Below are positions 19,511 to 29,859 of a stretch of 64,000 nt of DNA, piece by piece; within the stretch, counting starts at the first letter, position 1, and each line of letters begins with the position of its first letter. The stretch is from contig NZ_MPIN01000005.1 of assembly GCF_001887355.1 (NCBI RefSeq), forward strand, positions 614,681-678,680, given 5' to 3'. A model generated the notes under the pieces. The model saw only the letters and a program-made list of their open reading frames with translations, was not told the DNA's origin and made no database searches. The position numbers were made by a program, and so were the translations under genes. Source of the stretch: Cystobacter ferrugineus (GTDB lineage Bacteria; Myxococcota; Myxococcia; Myxococcales; Myxococcaceae).

Positions 19511-21028
19511 ATGCAAAAGGATCCCATCATCGGCATCGACCTCGGCACGACCAACTCGTGCGCCGCGATCGTCGAGGACGGTGGGAACGTGAAACTCATC
19601 CCCTACAAGGGAGGCGAGTACACTATTCCCTCGATCTTCGCGATCGACGACAAGGGCAACGAGCTCATCGGCTACGAGGCCAAGCGCCAGTGGCAGCTCA
19701 ACCCGAGGAACACCATCTACGGCTCCAAGCGGCTGGTGGGGCGCCCCTTCCAGAGCGACGTCGTCAAGGAGATGAAGAAGGTCGTGGCGTACTCGATACG
19801 CCCCGGCAAGAAGAACGAAGTCCTCCTGGACGTGGGCAAGAAGGAGTTCTCCCTCCAGGAGATCAGCGCGAAGATCCTCAACAAGATCCGCGACGTGGCC
19901 GCCAACTACCTCAAGACGCCCATCAAGCGCGCGGTGGTGACGGTGCCCGCGTACTTCAACGATCGGCAGCGCCAGACGGTGAAGGAGGCGGGCAAGCTCA
20001 TCGACCTGGAGGTGGTGCGCATCATCAACGAGCCCACCTCGGCGGCGCTGGCGTATGGCGCGGGCAAGAGCGTCAACAAGAAGGTGCTCGTCTATGACCT
20101 CGGGGGTGGCACCTTCGACGTGTCCATCATCGAGATCCGCGACCGCGTCTTCGAGGTGAAGGCCACCGGTGGCGACGTGTTCCTGGGTGGCATCGACTTC
20201 GACAACGCCATCATCCACCACGTGCTCAAGGACTTCGCGTCGAAGACGGGCATCGACCTGGCGACGGATCCGGTGGCGATGCAGCGCATCAAGGACCTGG
20301 CCGAGCGCACGAAGATCGACTTGTCCGCGCGCGACGACGTGCAGTTCAACATCCCCTTCATCACGATGACGTCGCAGGGCCAGCCCCTGAACATCGAGAT
20401 GAAGTTCTCGCGCAAGATGCTCGAGCAGCTCACCAACCACCTGGTGGACCGCACCCTGCAGATGGTGGCGCGGGTGCTCGTGGACTCGGGGCTGTCCACC
20501 AAGGACATCGACGAGGTGCTGCTGGTGGGCGGCCAGACGCGCATGCCGATTGTCCAGGACCGGCTCACGAAGTTCTTCGGCAAGACGCCGAGCAAGGGCG
20601 TGCACCCGGACGAGGCCGTCGCGGTGGGCGCGGCGCTCTACGCCAAGAGCCTGGAGGACAACTCCAGCCTGCGCCTGCAACTGCTGGACGTGATTCCCAT
20701 GGCCATCGGCCTGGAGCGCGCCGGAGGGGCCTTCCACACGGTCTTCCCGCGCAACGCGCCCATTCCCAATGCGAAGCAGCTCGTGGCCACCACCAGCCGC
20801 GACAGCCAGACCGAGCTGGCCATGCGCATCTTCCAGGGGGACCACGAGCAGGTGGTGAAGAACGATCTGCTCGGCGAGTTCACCTTCTCCGGCATCCGTC
20901 CGGCCAGGGCGGGCTCGGTGCAGGTGGAGATCACCTTCGACGTGAACGTGGAAGGCATCCTCACCATGCGCGCGCGAGATCCGGCCACGGGCCGCGAGAT
21001 GACCACCACGGTGCGCGTCAGCTCCTGA
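19511..21028 (+). CDS. Short Hsp70 (DnaK-like) chaperone lacking most of the lid
   Basis: 505 residues, against about 610-640 for DnaK. The actin-like ATPase domain is complete: phosphate loop 1 GIDLGTTNSC at residue 8, VVTVPAYFNDRQRQ, INEPTSAALAYG, DLGGGTFDVSI and VGGQTRMP. The beta-sandwich substrate domain follows, but the protein stops at TTTVRVSS where the helical lid would begin, so client binding should be faster and weaker. Several such short Hsp70s exist in myxobacteria; SglK of Myxococcus xanthus, needed for social motility, is a DnaK homologue worth comparing. Not in an operon with grpE or dnaJ, so it is probably not the housekeeping chaperone. Confidence 0.92.
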   Translation: MQKDPIIGIDLGTTNSCAAIVEDGGNVKLIPYKGGEYTIPSIFAIDDKGNELIGYEAKRQWQLNPRNTIYGSKRLVGRPFQSDVVKEMKKVVAYSIRPGKKNEVLLDVGKKEFSLQEISAKILNKIRDVAANYLKTPIKRAVVTVPAYFNDRQRQTVKEAGKLIDLEVVRIINEPTSAALAYGAGKSVNKKVLVYDLGGGTFDVSIIEIRDRVFEVKATGGDVFLGGIDFDNAIIHHVLKDFASKTGIDLATDPVAMQRIKDLAERTKIDLSARDDVQFNIPFITMTSQGQPLNIEMKFSRKMLEQLTNHLVDRTLQMVARVLVDSGLSTKDIDEVLLVGGQTRMPIVQDRLTKFFGKTPSKGVHPDEAVAVGAALYAKSLEDNSSLRLQLLDVIPMAIGLERAGGAFHTVFPRNAPIPNAKQLVATTSRDSQTELAMRIFQGDHEQVVKNDLLGEFTFSGIRPARAGSVQVEITFDVNVEGILTMRARDPATGREMTTTVRVSS

Positions 21029-21081
21029 CGCCCCTGCTCCGCGCCGCCCCCCTCTCCTCTTCCTCGCCTTTCCGGTGGACC

Positions 21082-21097
21082 CCGCGCGCCCGCGCGG
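21082..21097. terminator. GC-rich hairpin between convergent Hsp70 and FG-GAP genes
   Basis: CCGCGC (21082-21087) pairs with GCGCGG (21092-21097) across GCCC; a second short dyad around CCGGGCCCCGG follows at about 21113-21123. Position between convergent stops supports termination, but no T tract is present. Confidence 0.4.
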
Positions 21098-21179
21098 CCC
21101 CGCCCGCAAAAGCCGGGCCCCGGCGAGGGGGCGCGTCGCGCACCCAGGCCGGGGCCGGAGACCACACCGGGCGTCGGGA

Positions 21180-23675
21180 TTACTGCTGCTGGAACAGCTC
21201 GACGGTGTCCTGGATGCCCGTGCCGGTGCCGGCCACCACCAGCACACGGCCGTCCAGCAGCAGCGTGGCGGCGTGGTAGTAGCGGGCCGTGTTCATGCTG
21301 GCCGCCGGGCACCAGGTGCGGCGCGAGGGATCGAACAGCTCGGCCGTGGTGAGGATGCCCGACTGATTCGGGTTGTAGCCGCCCGCCACGAGCACGGCGC
21401 CCGAGGGAAGCAGGGTGGCCGTGTGATCCCGCCGGGGCGAGGAGAGGCTGCCGGCCGACGTCCAGGTGTTGCTGGCCGCGTCGAACAGCTCGGCGGTGGC
21501 GGCAGGCACCGTCCTGTTCGCCTCGCCGCCCACCACGAGCACCTTGCCGCCCGGCAGCGCGGTGGCCGTGTGATCCAGGCGCCCATGGGCCATGGAGCCC
21601 ACCGTCGTCCAGGTGCCGCTGGCCGGGTCATACACCTCGGCCGAGGACAGGTTCGCCCCACCGTTGGAGCCACCCGCCACCAGCACCCGCCCGTTGGACA
21701 GCGCCGTGGCGGTGAAGGTGTAGCGCGCCTGGTTCAGGCTGCCCGTCGCGGACCAGGTGCCCGTGGCCGGGTCGTACAGCTCGGCCGAGGCCAGCACGGC
21801 ACCGGTCGCCTTGTTCTGCCCACCCACCACCAGCACGCGTCCGTCCTTGAGGCGCACGGCGCCATGGCGCAGGCGGAAGGTGATCTGGTTGCCCGTGGCC
21901 GACCAGGAGCCGGTGGCCGGGTCGTACACCTCGGCCGAGGAGGTGGCCTTGGCGCCATCACCGCCCGCCACGAGCACGCGCCCGTCGGTGAGCAGCGTGG
22001 CCGTGTGGTAGCGGTGCGTGGTGCGGGTGTTGCCGGTGTTGGACCAGGTGTTGGTGGAGGGGTTGAACAGCTCGGAGGTGGGCTGGAAGCCGCCCAGCAC
22101 GAGCACGCGCCCATCGACGAGCCGCGTGGCCGTGTGGAGGATGCGCTCCGCGGCGAGGCTGGGCGCGGACGTCCAAGTGCCCGGCGCGCAGTAGGGGGCG
22201 GCCGGCCCGGGGCCATTGGAGCGGAAGGTGTTCAGCCCCTCGGTGAGCCAGTTGGTGGCCGGCTGGGCGGGGATGGAGCCATCATCCTCGATGTTCGTCA
22301 CCGTGTAGGCGTGCTGGTTCCAGATGCGGCGGGCGCTGCGCCAGCCGTCGCCGTGGAACACGCGGATGCCGTTGAAGCCCGGGTACGCGTGGTTGTTGGC
22401 GCTCACGACGATGTCCGCCTGGTAGTCCCCGTCCACGTCAGCCACCACGGGGCCCTCGTGCGTGGTGCCCGAGCTGTTCTTCGTCTCGAAGAGCACCGTG
22501 CCCGTGGCGCCGTCGTAGATGCGCAGGTAGGTCTCGTCGGTGAAGACCACCTCGAGCTTGCCGTCCCCGTCGAAGTCGAAGGTGGTGGAGCTGTTCTTGC
22601 CGGAGCTGAGGTCGCGGATGGGGCGGGACCAGAGCACCGAGCCGTCCGCCTTCAGCACGCTATAGAGGTTGTTGCCGGCAACGCCGATCTCCGGCTGCCC
22701 GTCGCCATCGAAGTCGGCGATGTTGGGCACGCCGCCGTGGCCACCGCCGGGCACCGCCACGCTCCAGCGCACGGTGCAGGTGTCATCCACCAGGCTCACC
22801 TGCTCACGCCCGGCCACGACGATCTCTCCCTGGGGATCCTCGTCGAAGTTGCCCACCGCGGCGAAGCCGTGGGGCACGGTGGAGGGGGCGCACAGGAGCG
22901 AGCCATCGGCGCGGTACACGGAGCGGCCGTTGATGAGCTCCTGCCGGCCGTCCTGATCGATGTCCGCCGCGAAGGCGTTGGGGCCGGTGTACTTCGCCCC
23001 GCCCATGCCGTCCGAGCCCACCCACTTGAGCGCGCCCGTGGCGGTGTAGACGCGGTTGCCGTCGAGGATCTCCACCTGGCCATCGCCGTCCAGGTCCGCC
23101 AGCGCGGGGCCGCCCCACTCGTTGTAGTCGTACGCGCCCTCGGGGGTGCGCAGCTTGAGGGCACCTTCATTCGTGAAGCAGATGACGCCGCGCCCGTTCT
23201 CGGGGATGCCGCACACCTCCACGCGGCCGTCTCCGTCGATGTCGCCCGCCGTCAGGCCCGCCGCCGCCTTCACGCGCAGCTCCGACTCCGTCACCGTCCA
23301 CAGCTCGTGCCCGTCATCGCCGCTGATGGCGCGCAGCACACCATCGGTGTTGTAGTTCGAACCCGCGAACGTGCTGAAGACGATGTCCGGCACGCCGTCC
23401 CGGTTGAGGTCGATCACCACCGGCGTGGTCATCACCTGCTTGTAGTCGGGGAGCACCTCGCTGCCCGTCCACTCCCACTTCAGCGTCGGCGCGATCGGGG
23501 AGGACAGCAGCGCCTGGGAATCGTTCGCCGAGAGGGCCTCGCCCGACTCCGAGGGCGCCTCGTCGGCCGCTCCCTGACACGCCACCAGCGTCGACAACGC
23601 CAGCGCCACCGAACTACCCACCACCACCCGCCGATTCATGCGCCGCGTGCTTCGGCTCTTCGCGTTCGTCTTCAT
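21180..23675 (-). CDS. Large lipoprotein with FG-GAP/VCBS and Kelch-type repeats
   Basis: 831 residues, ATG at 23675 behind AAGGGGAAACAC. The signal peptide ends LSTLVAC, giving a lipidated Cys. Residues about 50-480 contain at least seven FG-GAP/VCBS units with calcium-binding DxDxDG loops (DIDGDGRVEV, DLDGDGQVEI, DFDGDGQPEI, DFDGDGKLEV); these build an integrin-alpha-like beta propeller. The C-terminal third has seven or more Kelch/galactose-oxidase-type repeats of the form RVLVLGG, HTATRL, AELYDPATGTW. Two propellers on an anchored protein suggest adhesion or recognition at the cell surface. Similar repeat proteins are abundant in myxobacteria; the substrate is unknown. Divergent from the P450 gene across an AT-rich promoter island. 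Confidence 0.9.
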   Translation of the reverse strand: MKTNAKSRSTRRMNRRVVVGSSVALALSTLVACQGAADEAPSESGEALSANDSQALLSSPIAPTLKWEWTGSEVLPDYKQVMTTPVVIDLNRDGVPDIVFSTFAGSNYNTDGVLRAISGDDGHELWTVTESELRVKAAAGLTAGDIDGDGRVEVCGIPENGRGVICFTNEGALKLRTPEGAYDYNEWGGPALADLDGDGQVEILDGNRVYTATGALKWVGSDGMGGAKYTGPNAFAADIDQDGRQELINGRSVYRADGSLLCAPSTVPHGFAAVGNFDEDPQGEIVVAGREQVSLVDDTCTVRWSVAVPGGGHGGVPNIADFDGDGQPEIGVAGNNLYSVLKADGSVLWSRPIRDLSSGKNSSTTFDFDGDGKLEVVFTDETYLRIYDGATGTVLFETKNSSGTTHEGPVVADVDGDYQADIVVSANNHAYPGFNGIRVFHGDGWRSARRIWNQHAYTVTNIEDDGSIPAQPATNWLTEGLNTFRSNGPGPAAPYCAPGTWTSAPSLAAERILHTATRLVDGRVLVLGGFQPTSELFNPSTNTWSNTGNTRTTHRYHTATLLTDGRVLVAGGDGAKATSSAEVYDPATGSWSATGNQITFRLRHGAVRLKDGRVLVVGGQNKATGAVLASAELYDPATGTWSATGSLNQARYTFTATALSNGRVLVAGGSNGGANLSSAEVYDPASGTWTTVGSMAHGRLDHTATALPGGKVLVVGGEANRTVPAATAELFDAASNTWTSAGSLSSPRRDHTATLLPSGAVLVAGGYNPNQSGILTTAELFDPSRRTWCPAASMNTARYYHAATLLLDGRVLVVAGTGTGIQDTVELFQQQ

Positions 23676-23740
23676 GTGTTTCCCCTTGCCGCGTGGAACC
23701 TGGGCCCACCGCACTGGCCCTGGAGGACGAGTTCTCGTTT

Positions 23741-23820
23741 AACAAAGGAACTTTCAGAATTCAAGTACAATTGATAAATTTCAACACATTCACAATTATG
23801 TAAAATTCCGTGAGAACGCG
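23741..23820. promoter_or_regulatory. AT-rich divergent promoter island
   Basis: About 80 bp of markedly AT-rich sequence in otherwise GC-rich DNA, between the FG-GAP lipoprotein gene (-) and the P450 gene (+). On the plus strand TTGATA (23771-23776), 17 bp, then AATTAT (23794-23799) resembles a sigma-70 promoter; on the minus strand TTGAAA is also followed at 17 bp by AATTCT. It may drive one or both genes; the exact start sites cannot be read from sequence. Confidence 0.5.
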
Positions 23821-23930
23821 TTTAGCGTGAGTCCCCATGAAATCCCGGGAGCGGGAGCAGTCTCCACCCGAGTTCGGGGCAGCAGGCGCGAGAGGTTGCG
23901 CGCGGAGGCGCCGGCGCTCAACCTGCGCGT

Positions 23931-25271
23931 ATGAGCGCACCACACACACAGCGGCCGCCGGGACCCCGGGCCCTGCCGCTCCTCGGCTCCCTGTTGGATT
24001 TCGCGAAGCATCCGCTGGCATTCATCGAGTCATGCGCGCGGGACTACGGCGACGTGGTGTACGTCGACCTCCTGGGGGCTCCCACCTACATGCTGCAGAA
24101 CCCGGAGCACATCGAGCATGTCCTGGTCACCCGCCACCGCGCCTACGCCAAGGACAAGCGTGAGCGCCGGATGTTGGGAGGGCGACTGCTGGGCAACGGG
24201 TTGCTCACCAATGAGGGCGAGTCCTGGCTGCGGCAGCGGCGGCTCATGCAGCCCGCCTTCCACCGCCAGCGCCTGGCGGCCTACGGACAGGTGATGGCCG
24301 AGCACGCCGGGCGCCAGCTCGCGACCTGGCACGACGGGCAGGTGCGCGACGTCTACGCGGACATGATGCGGCTCACCCTGGGCATCGTCATCAAGAGCCT
24401 GTTCGACCTCGAGATGGAAGGGGCGGCGCTGACGGTGGGCCCCTCGCTGGCCCGGGTGATGGAGCATTTCGCCGACGTGCGGGCCTTTCTGGTGCCCGAC
24501 TGGCTGCCCACGCCGGAGAACCTCGGCTACCACGCGGCGGTGGAGCGGCTCGACGCGCTCGTCTCCCACCTCATCCTGCGGCGGCGCGAGGCGGGAAGCG
24601 AGGCGGGAGATCTGCTGTCGCTGCTGCTCCAGGTCCAGGACGAGCACGGCCAGCGGATGGACGATCAGCAGATCCGCGACGAGGTGCTGACGCTGGTGCT
24701 CGCGGGCCACGAGACCACGTCCATCACCCTCGCCTTCTGCATCCACCTGCTGGCGTGCCACCCGGAGGCCGACGCCGCGCTGCACCGGGAGCTGGACACG
24801 GTGCTGGGCGGGCGCGCGCCCTCGATGGAGGATCTGCCCGCGCTGTCCTTCACCGAGTGCGTGGTGAAGGAAGCGTTGCGGCTCTACCCGCCCGCGTGGT
24901 CGATCAGCCGTGAGCCGCTCGAGGAGGACGAGGTGGGCGGCTGGCGCATCCCGGTGGGGTCCCTGGTGGTGATGAACCCCTGGACGGTGCACCGGGACGC
25001 GCGCTTCTACGAGGAGCCCAAGGCCTTCCGTCCCCAGCGCTGGGCGGACGGGCTCGAGCAGCGCCTGCCGCGCTTCGCGTGGTTTCCCTTCGGGGGAGGC
25101 CCGAGGTTGTGCATCGGCATGGGCTTCGCGCTGATGGAGGCGCGGCTGGTGCTGGCCACCCTGGCCCAGCGCTTCCGCTTCGAGCGGGTGCCCGGGGACC
25201 ACGTGAGGTTGATGCCGTCCATCACCCTGCGCCCGAGGCATGGGGTGAAGGTGCGGCTGCGCGCGCGCTGA
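23931..25271 (+). CDS. Cytochrome P450 monooxygenase
   Basis: 446 soluble residues. Oxygen-binding I-helix AGHETTS, ExxR motif in VVKEALRLYPP, and the haem loop FPFGGGPRLCIGMGF with Cys394 as axial ligand are all intact. Sequence style (HETTS, PFGGGPRxCIG, DKRERRMLGGRLLGNGL near the N-terminus) resembles the bacterial P450s related to the fatty-acid and terpenoid hydroxylases rather than CYP51. It is too distant from the sterol operon (about 28 kb) to claim a shared pathway, though a sterol or fatty-acid substrate is possible. No ferredoxin or reductase gene is adjacent. No clear ribosome site precedes the ATG. Confidence 0.93.
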   Translation: MSAPHTQRPPGPRALPLLGSLLDFAKHPLAFIESCARDYGDVVYVDLLGAPTYMLQNPEHIEHVLVTRHRAYAKDKRERRMLGGRLLGNGLLTNEGESWLRQRRLMQPAFHRQRLAAYGQVMAEHAGRQLATWHDGQVRDVYADMMRLTLGIVIKSLFDLEMEGAALTVGPSLARVMEHFADVRAFLVPDWLPTPENLGYHAAVERLDALVSHLILRRREAGSEAGDLLSLLLQVQDEHGQRMDDQQIRDEVLTLVLAGHETTSITLAFCIHLLACHPEADAALHRELDTVLGGRAPSMEDLPALSFTECVVKEALRLYPPAWSISREPLEEDEVGGWRIPVGSLVVMNPWTVHRDARFYEEPKAFRPQRWADGLEQRLPRFAWFPFGGGPRLCIGMGFALMEARLVLATLAQRFRFERVPGDHVRLMPSITLRPRHGVKVRLRAR

Positions 25272-25365
25272 TCACGCCCCCACGGCGGCGCTCTTCCAGA
25301 CTCGGGACCGAATCGAAGAGGCCATGAAGCGGGAGCGATACAATCGCCCGGGACACTCCCTCGCC

Positions 25366-25397
25366 GTCATCCCCCCGCAAGGGGAGAGACGAGGGAG
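25366..25397. terminator. Hairpin between convergent P450 and clpX genes
   Basis: CTCCCTCG (25366-25373) pairs with CGAGGGAG (25390-25397); the loop itself contains a CCCC/GGGG mini-stem. It sits between the two stop codons and probably terminates both transcripts. Confidence 0.65.
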
Positions 25398-25411
25398 GCG
25401 CCGGGGGACAC

Positions 25412-26689
<1,278 letters not shown>

Positions 26690-26895
26690 TGCCGCCTCCG
26701 AGTTCTACCGACCCCGGTCCCCCGGAGCCTGCCTAGCCGACACCCTCACCACACCCAAGTCGCCCGGCTGCCCACGTCGCGAACAACCGTCGAGCGAAAT
26801 ATAGGCGCCTCCCGAATCCACAGGAAGCCCATCCCGAATGTGGCGCCCAACGGCTTGTGCACCGCTGGACGAGGTCAGCGTTGAGTAACACTCGT

Positions 26896-27528
26896 TCAGG
26901 CGTCATTCACGCTCGAAGCGCACTCCTCGAGATCCTGCGCCAGGGCGCTTGCCCGCTCAGCGATGGCGTGGGGGACCCGCCGACATCCGGACACTTCGGC
27001 CGCCAGCTTACGCGCCATCTGGGCCAATTTCTTCACCTGGATGCCCTCCGGAGGGGGCTCCGGAGGAGGCCGGGGGAAGCGCTCGGCCACCTCCCGCTTC
27101 AGCTCGCTGACGGGCTTCTCGGCGTCCCAGATGCTGTCGCGGAGTGAACGGTACTCCTGGGGGGAGAGCTGGCCACGCTCCTCGGCGTCGGCGAGCACCT
27201 CGATGACCTCGAAGGGGGGGGCCTTCTGGGGGAATTCCGGCTGGGCCACCTCCTCGGCGTCCTCGTGGCGGGCCAGGAAGCTGAAGGAGCGCGTGAGCTT
27301 GAGCGCGGTCTGCTTCTTGATGTGCAGCTCCTTGAGGCAGTAGGCCTCGAAGGAGGCGTAGCCCCAGGGCTCCCAGAGGTTCTCGTCCTTGACCTGCACG
27401 AGCAGCTTGCCCAGCTCCGCCCAGGTGGACTTGAAGCGCTTGGCGGCCACGAGCACGGTGTGGCGGAAGGTGCCCGGGGGCACGGCGGCGGCCTTCTTCT
27501 CGATGTCGGCTTCGGCTACAGAGAGCAT
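26896..27528 (-). CDS. Conserved-type hypothetical protein, probably DNA- or protein-binding
   Basis: 210 charged residues, ATG at 27528 (MLSVAEADIEKKAAAVP); the ribosome site is weak. The N-terminal 100 residues (FKSTWAELGKLLVQV, WEPWGYASFEAYCLKELHI, KKQTALKLTRSFSFL) are helical and pattern like a small helix-turn-helix or a phage-type DNA-binding module in which a Lys-rich helix follows a turn. A Pro-rich linker (PRPPPEPPPEG) leads to a second helical part. I do not recognise a family. It lies 56 bp downstream of the GYF/AgmX-type gene on the same strand, so they may be one unit. Confidence 0.65.
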   Translation of the reverse strand: MLSVAEADIEKKAAAVPPGTFRHTVLVAAKRFKSTWAELGKLLVQVKDENLWEPWGYASFEAYCLKELHIKKQTALKLTRSFSFLARHEDAEEVAQPEFPQKAPPFEVIEVLADAEERGQLSPQEYRSLRDSIWDAEKPVSELKREVAERFPRPPPEPPPEGIQVKKLAQMARKLAAEVSGCRRVPHAIAERASALAQDLEECASSVNDA

Positions 27529-27584
27529 GCACCCTGTATCCGTCAGGATGTGGGAGGGGGCAAAAAAGCGGCCCGCCGACCCCC

Positions 27585-28532
27585 CTAGCGCTTCTTGCCG
27601 ATGGTGAACGCCAGGCTCACCGTGGCGCGCTCGCCCGTATAGGCCTTGAAGGGCCACTTCTTCAGCTCGCCGAGCAGACACTCGAAGAGCGGCCCCTTCT
27701 TGAGCCGGGGGTTGTCGATCCACAACTGCGCGACCTTGCCGTCATTACCGATGGTGAACTCCAGCGGCACCTTGGCCGCGAAGCCCGGGCTGCGCTCGAC
27801 CTCCTCCTTGAAGCAGCGGTTGAGCGTGCCCTGCTGGGCCTTCACCACCCGGTTGATGGCCCCCATGTCGTAGTTGACCTCGGTCGACAGGCCGTCGGGA
27901 TCCGTGGAGACGCGGCCCGAGGCACGGCCGCCGCCCTTGCGGCCCGGTTTGGGCTCCGCGGAGGCCACCTTCTCCGGCGGCTTGTCGCCCGCGGGCGCGT
28001 CCACCGCGGCGGGCTTGTCCGGCGCGGCTTCGATGGGGCGGGTCGGGGCGCGCTTGGGCTCGCCGGGATAGTCGAAGAGCTCCTCGGGAATGGAGCGGCG
28101 CGCGGGGGTGATGACGGGCGGGTCCACCTGGATGGAGAACTCCTCGCCACCGCCCGGCAGGTACACGGCGGCGTAGCGCGAGAGCTGCCAGGCGCCAATG
28201 CCGAGCGCGGAGAACAGACCGAGTGCCATGGCACCGGCCACCGCCTGCTGCCGGTTGCGGCGCGCCCGCGCGGCCTGGGCCTCCGCCTCCACGCGCAGCT
28301 TCACCACCGCCTGGGCCACGTGGAGTTGGAAGGGCTCCAAGTCCTTGAGCTTGCGGAAGCCATTCGGGCCCGACGAGGACACCTCGGTCTCGCCGGTGAT
28401 GCCTCCCGCGTAGAGCTTGTCCACCAGCTGCTGGCCAGTCAGGGGCCCGAGGACGAGGTCTCCCTGGCGATAGAGCCATTGAGAGGGAGGCTGTGCCTGT
28501 TCGGGAACGTGGAGGTCTTGTGCGGCCGACAT
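27585..28532 (-). CDS. GYF-domain, single-pass protein with AgmX/PglI-type C-terminal domain
   Basis: 315 residues. Residues 18-62 match the GYF_2 domain (QWLYRQGDLVLGPLTG, then VDKLYAGGITGETEV), a proline-rich-peptide binder. A membrane helix lies near residues 100-118 (GAMALGLFSALGIGAW). A Pro/Lys-rich stretch crosses the periplasm, ending in a compact domain (INRVVKAQQGTLNRCF ... VPLEFTIGNDGKV ... WPFKAYTGERATVSLAF) of the AgmX/PglI or TonB-C-like type. AgmX of Myxococcus xanthus has GYF and TonB-box features and acts in gliding motility, so an envelope-spanning scaffold or force-coupling role is plausible. Divergent from truA across 66 bp. Confidence 0.82.
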   Translation of the reverse strand: MSAAQDLHVPEQAQPPSQWLYRQGDLVLGPLTGQQLVDKLYAGGITGETEVSSSGPNGFRKLKDLEPFQLHVAQAVVKLRVEAEAQAARARRNRQQAVAGAMALGLFSALGIGAWQLSRYAAVYLPGGGEEFSIQVDPPVITPARRSIPEELFDYPGEPKRAPTRPIEAAPDKPAAVDAPAGDKPPEKVASAEPKPGRKGGGRASGRVSTDPDGLSTEVNYDMGAINRVVKAQQGTLNRCFKEEVERSPGFAAKVPLEFTIGNDGKVAQLWIDNPRLKKGPLFECLLGELKKWPFKAYTGERATVSLAFTIGKKR

Positions 28533-28598
28533 GGGGCGCGAAGTATCCTAGGCTCCGCGAGTCATCGCAACGCCCCTCCCGCCCCCGCCTCACCCTTC

Positions 28599-29456
28599 AT
28601 GAAACGCACGCCTGCCGCCCTGTGGATCTGGTATCGAGGCACGGCCTTCCGGGGCTTCCAGCGCCAGCCCGAGGGCCCCACCGTCCAGGAGGTACTCGAG
28701 GACTCCCTACGCAAGGCGGGCGTCCCCTACCCCATCATGCCGGCGGGCCGCACCGACCGCGGCGTCCATGCCCGCATGCAGGTGGCCAGCGTCCGCCTGC
28801 CTCCCTGCTACACCTCGGAGATGCTGTCGGAGCGGCTACCACCCCACCTGCCCGCGGACCTGGGGTTGTGCGTGGCCCGGCGTCCCCCCGAGGGCTTCCA
28901 CGCCCAATGGAGCGCCCGTGGAAAGGAGTACCGCTACCGCGTCCAGTTGGGGGGCCGCGTCGCCGAGGCCTGGCGGCCGTACGTGATGGAGCCGGAGCTG
29001 GAGCCCCGCCTGGAGGGCCGCGTGCCCACGCCGGAGCGGGTGGCGGAGCTGCTTGGAGCCGCGGTGGGATGCCGTGACTTCAGGGCGTTCCACGAGAACT
29101 CCAGCCTGTGCAAGCCGCGCACGCTGGAGTCCGCCACCCTGCACGCGTTGGGCGGAGGGCTGTTCGAGGCGAGGCTGAAGGGAGATGGCTTCGGGCGCTA
29201 CCAGGTGCGCTACCTCGTGGGCAGCGCCCTGCTCACCGCCGCCGGGGGCCTGTCCGAGGAGCGCTACCGCGCCGCGCTCGACACGGGCAGCTCCATTCCG
29301 GGGCTCAAGGCCCCCGCCCAGGGACTGTTGCTCTGGGAGGTGCACTACCCGGCCGACAAGGATCCGTTCCCGCCCGAGGAGCGCGCCCGGCCGCCGCGAC
29401 TGCCGCTCGAGCCGCCCTTCCTCGGCCCCGAGGAGGCGGACGCCCAGGCGGCCTGA
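28599..29456 (+). CDS. truA: tRNA pseudouridine(38-40) synthase
   Basis: 285 residues from the ATG at 28599 (MKRTPAALWIWYRGTAFRGF). Catalytic Asp53 lies in AGRTDRGVHA; SARGKEYRYRV and GDGFGRYQVRYLVGSALL are further TruA landmarks. It makes pseudouridine at positions 38-40 of the tRNA anticodon arm. The Pro-rich last 30 residues extend slightly beyond the usual C-terminus. Not in an operon; convergent with the His-rich protein gene. Confidence 0.94.
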   Translation: MKRTPAALWIWYRGTAFRGFQRQPEGPTVQEVLEDSLRKAGVPYPIMPAGRTDRGVHARMQVASVRLPPCYTSEMLSERLPPHLPADLGLCVARRPPEGFHAQWSARGKEYRYRVQLGGRVAEAWRPYVMEPELEPRLEGRVPTPERVAELLGAAVGCRDFRAFHENSSLCKPRTLESATLHALGGGLFEARLKGDGFGRYQVRYLVGSALLTAAGGLSEERYRAALDTGSSIPGLKAPAQGLLLWEVHYPADKDPFPPEERARPPRLPLEPPFLGPEEADAQAA

Positions 29457-29508
29457 GCGAGGCCGCTCTTCCCTCCTCTTTCCCTCCTCTAATGATGCGT
29501 GATGCGGT

Positions 29509-29859
29509 TCAGGCCACGACGCGCAGCGCGCCGTGGTCGTCGCAGTGGGGCCCGTGCGGGTGGTGCAGGTGGCCGTTCACCAGGTAGTCCACATGGTCGC
29601 CGTGGGGCACCGACGGGTGGCCACACGTGGGGCCGTGCTGGTGCTCCTTCGCGTGGTCGGCGCAGGCGTGCTGGGGCGTGCATTGATCGGGGTTGGCCAC
29701 ACTGGCCTCGATGCGGCACTCGCCCATCTGCTGTCCCGACGGCCGGTGCAGATGGCCATCGTGCAGGTAGTCCACATGGTCGCCGTGCTGCACGGCGATG
29801 TGGCCGCAGCCGCTGGCGTGCTGATGGTCATGCGCCTCGTGGTGATGGTGGTGGCTCAT
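29509..29859 (-). CDS. Small His/Cys-rich metal-binding protein with two internal repeats
   Basis: 116 residues, of which 27 are His and 6 Cys. After an N-terminal MSHHHHHEAHDHQH run, two homologous units follow: GCGHIAVQHGDHVDYLHDGH and, about 60 residues on, TCGHPSVPHGDHVDYLVNGH, both containing GDHVDYL. No signal peptide, so it is cytoplasmic. Composition indicates binding of Zn2+ or a similar soft/borderline ion, as a store or a metallochaperone. The ATG at 29859 is preferred over the ATG at 29868 because GGGAAGG then sits nine bases upstream. Divergent from the MerC-like and permease genes, which supports a metal-homeostasis unit. Confidence 0.82.
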   Translation of the reverse strand: MSHHHHHEAHDHQHASGCGHIAVQHGDHVDYLHDGHLHRPSGQQMGECRIEASVANPDQCTPQHACADHAKEHQHGPTCGHPSVPHGDHVDYLVNGHLHHPHGPHCDDHGALRVVA

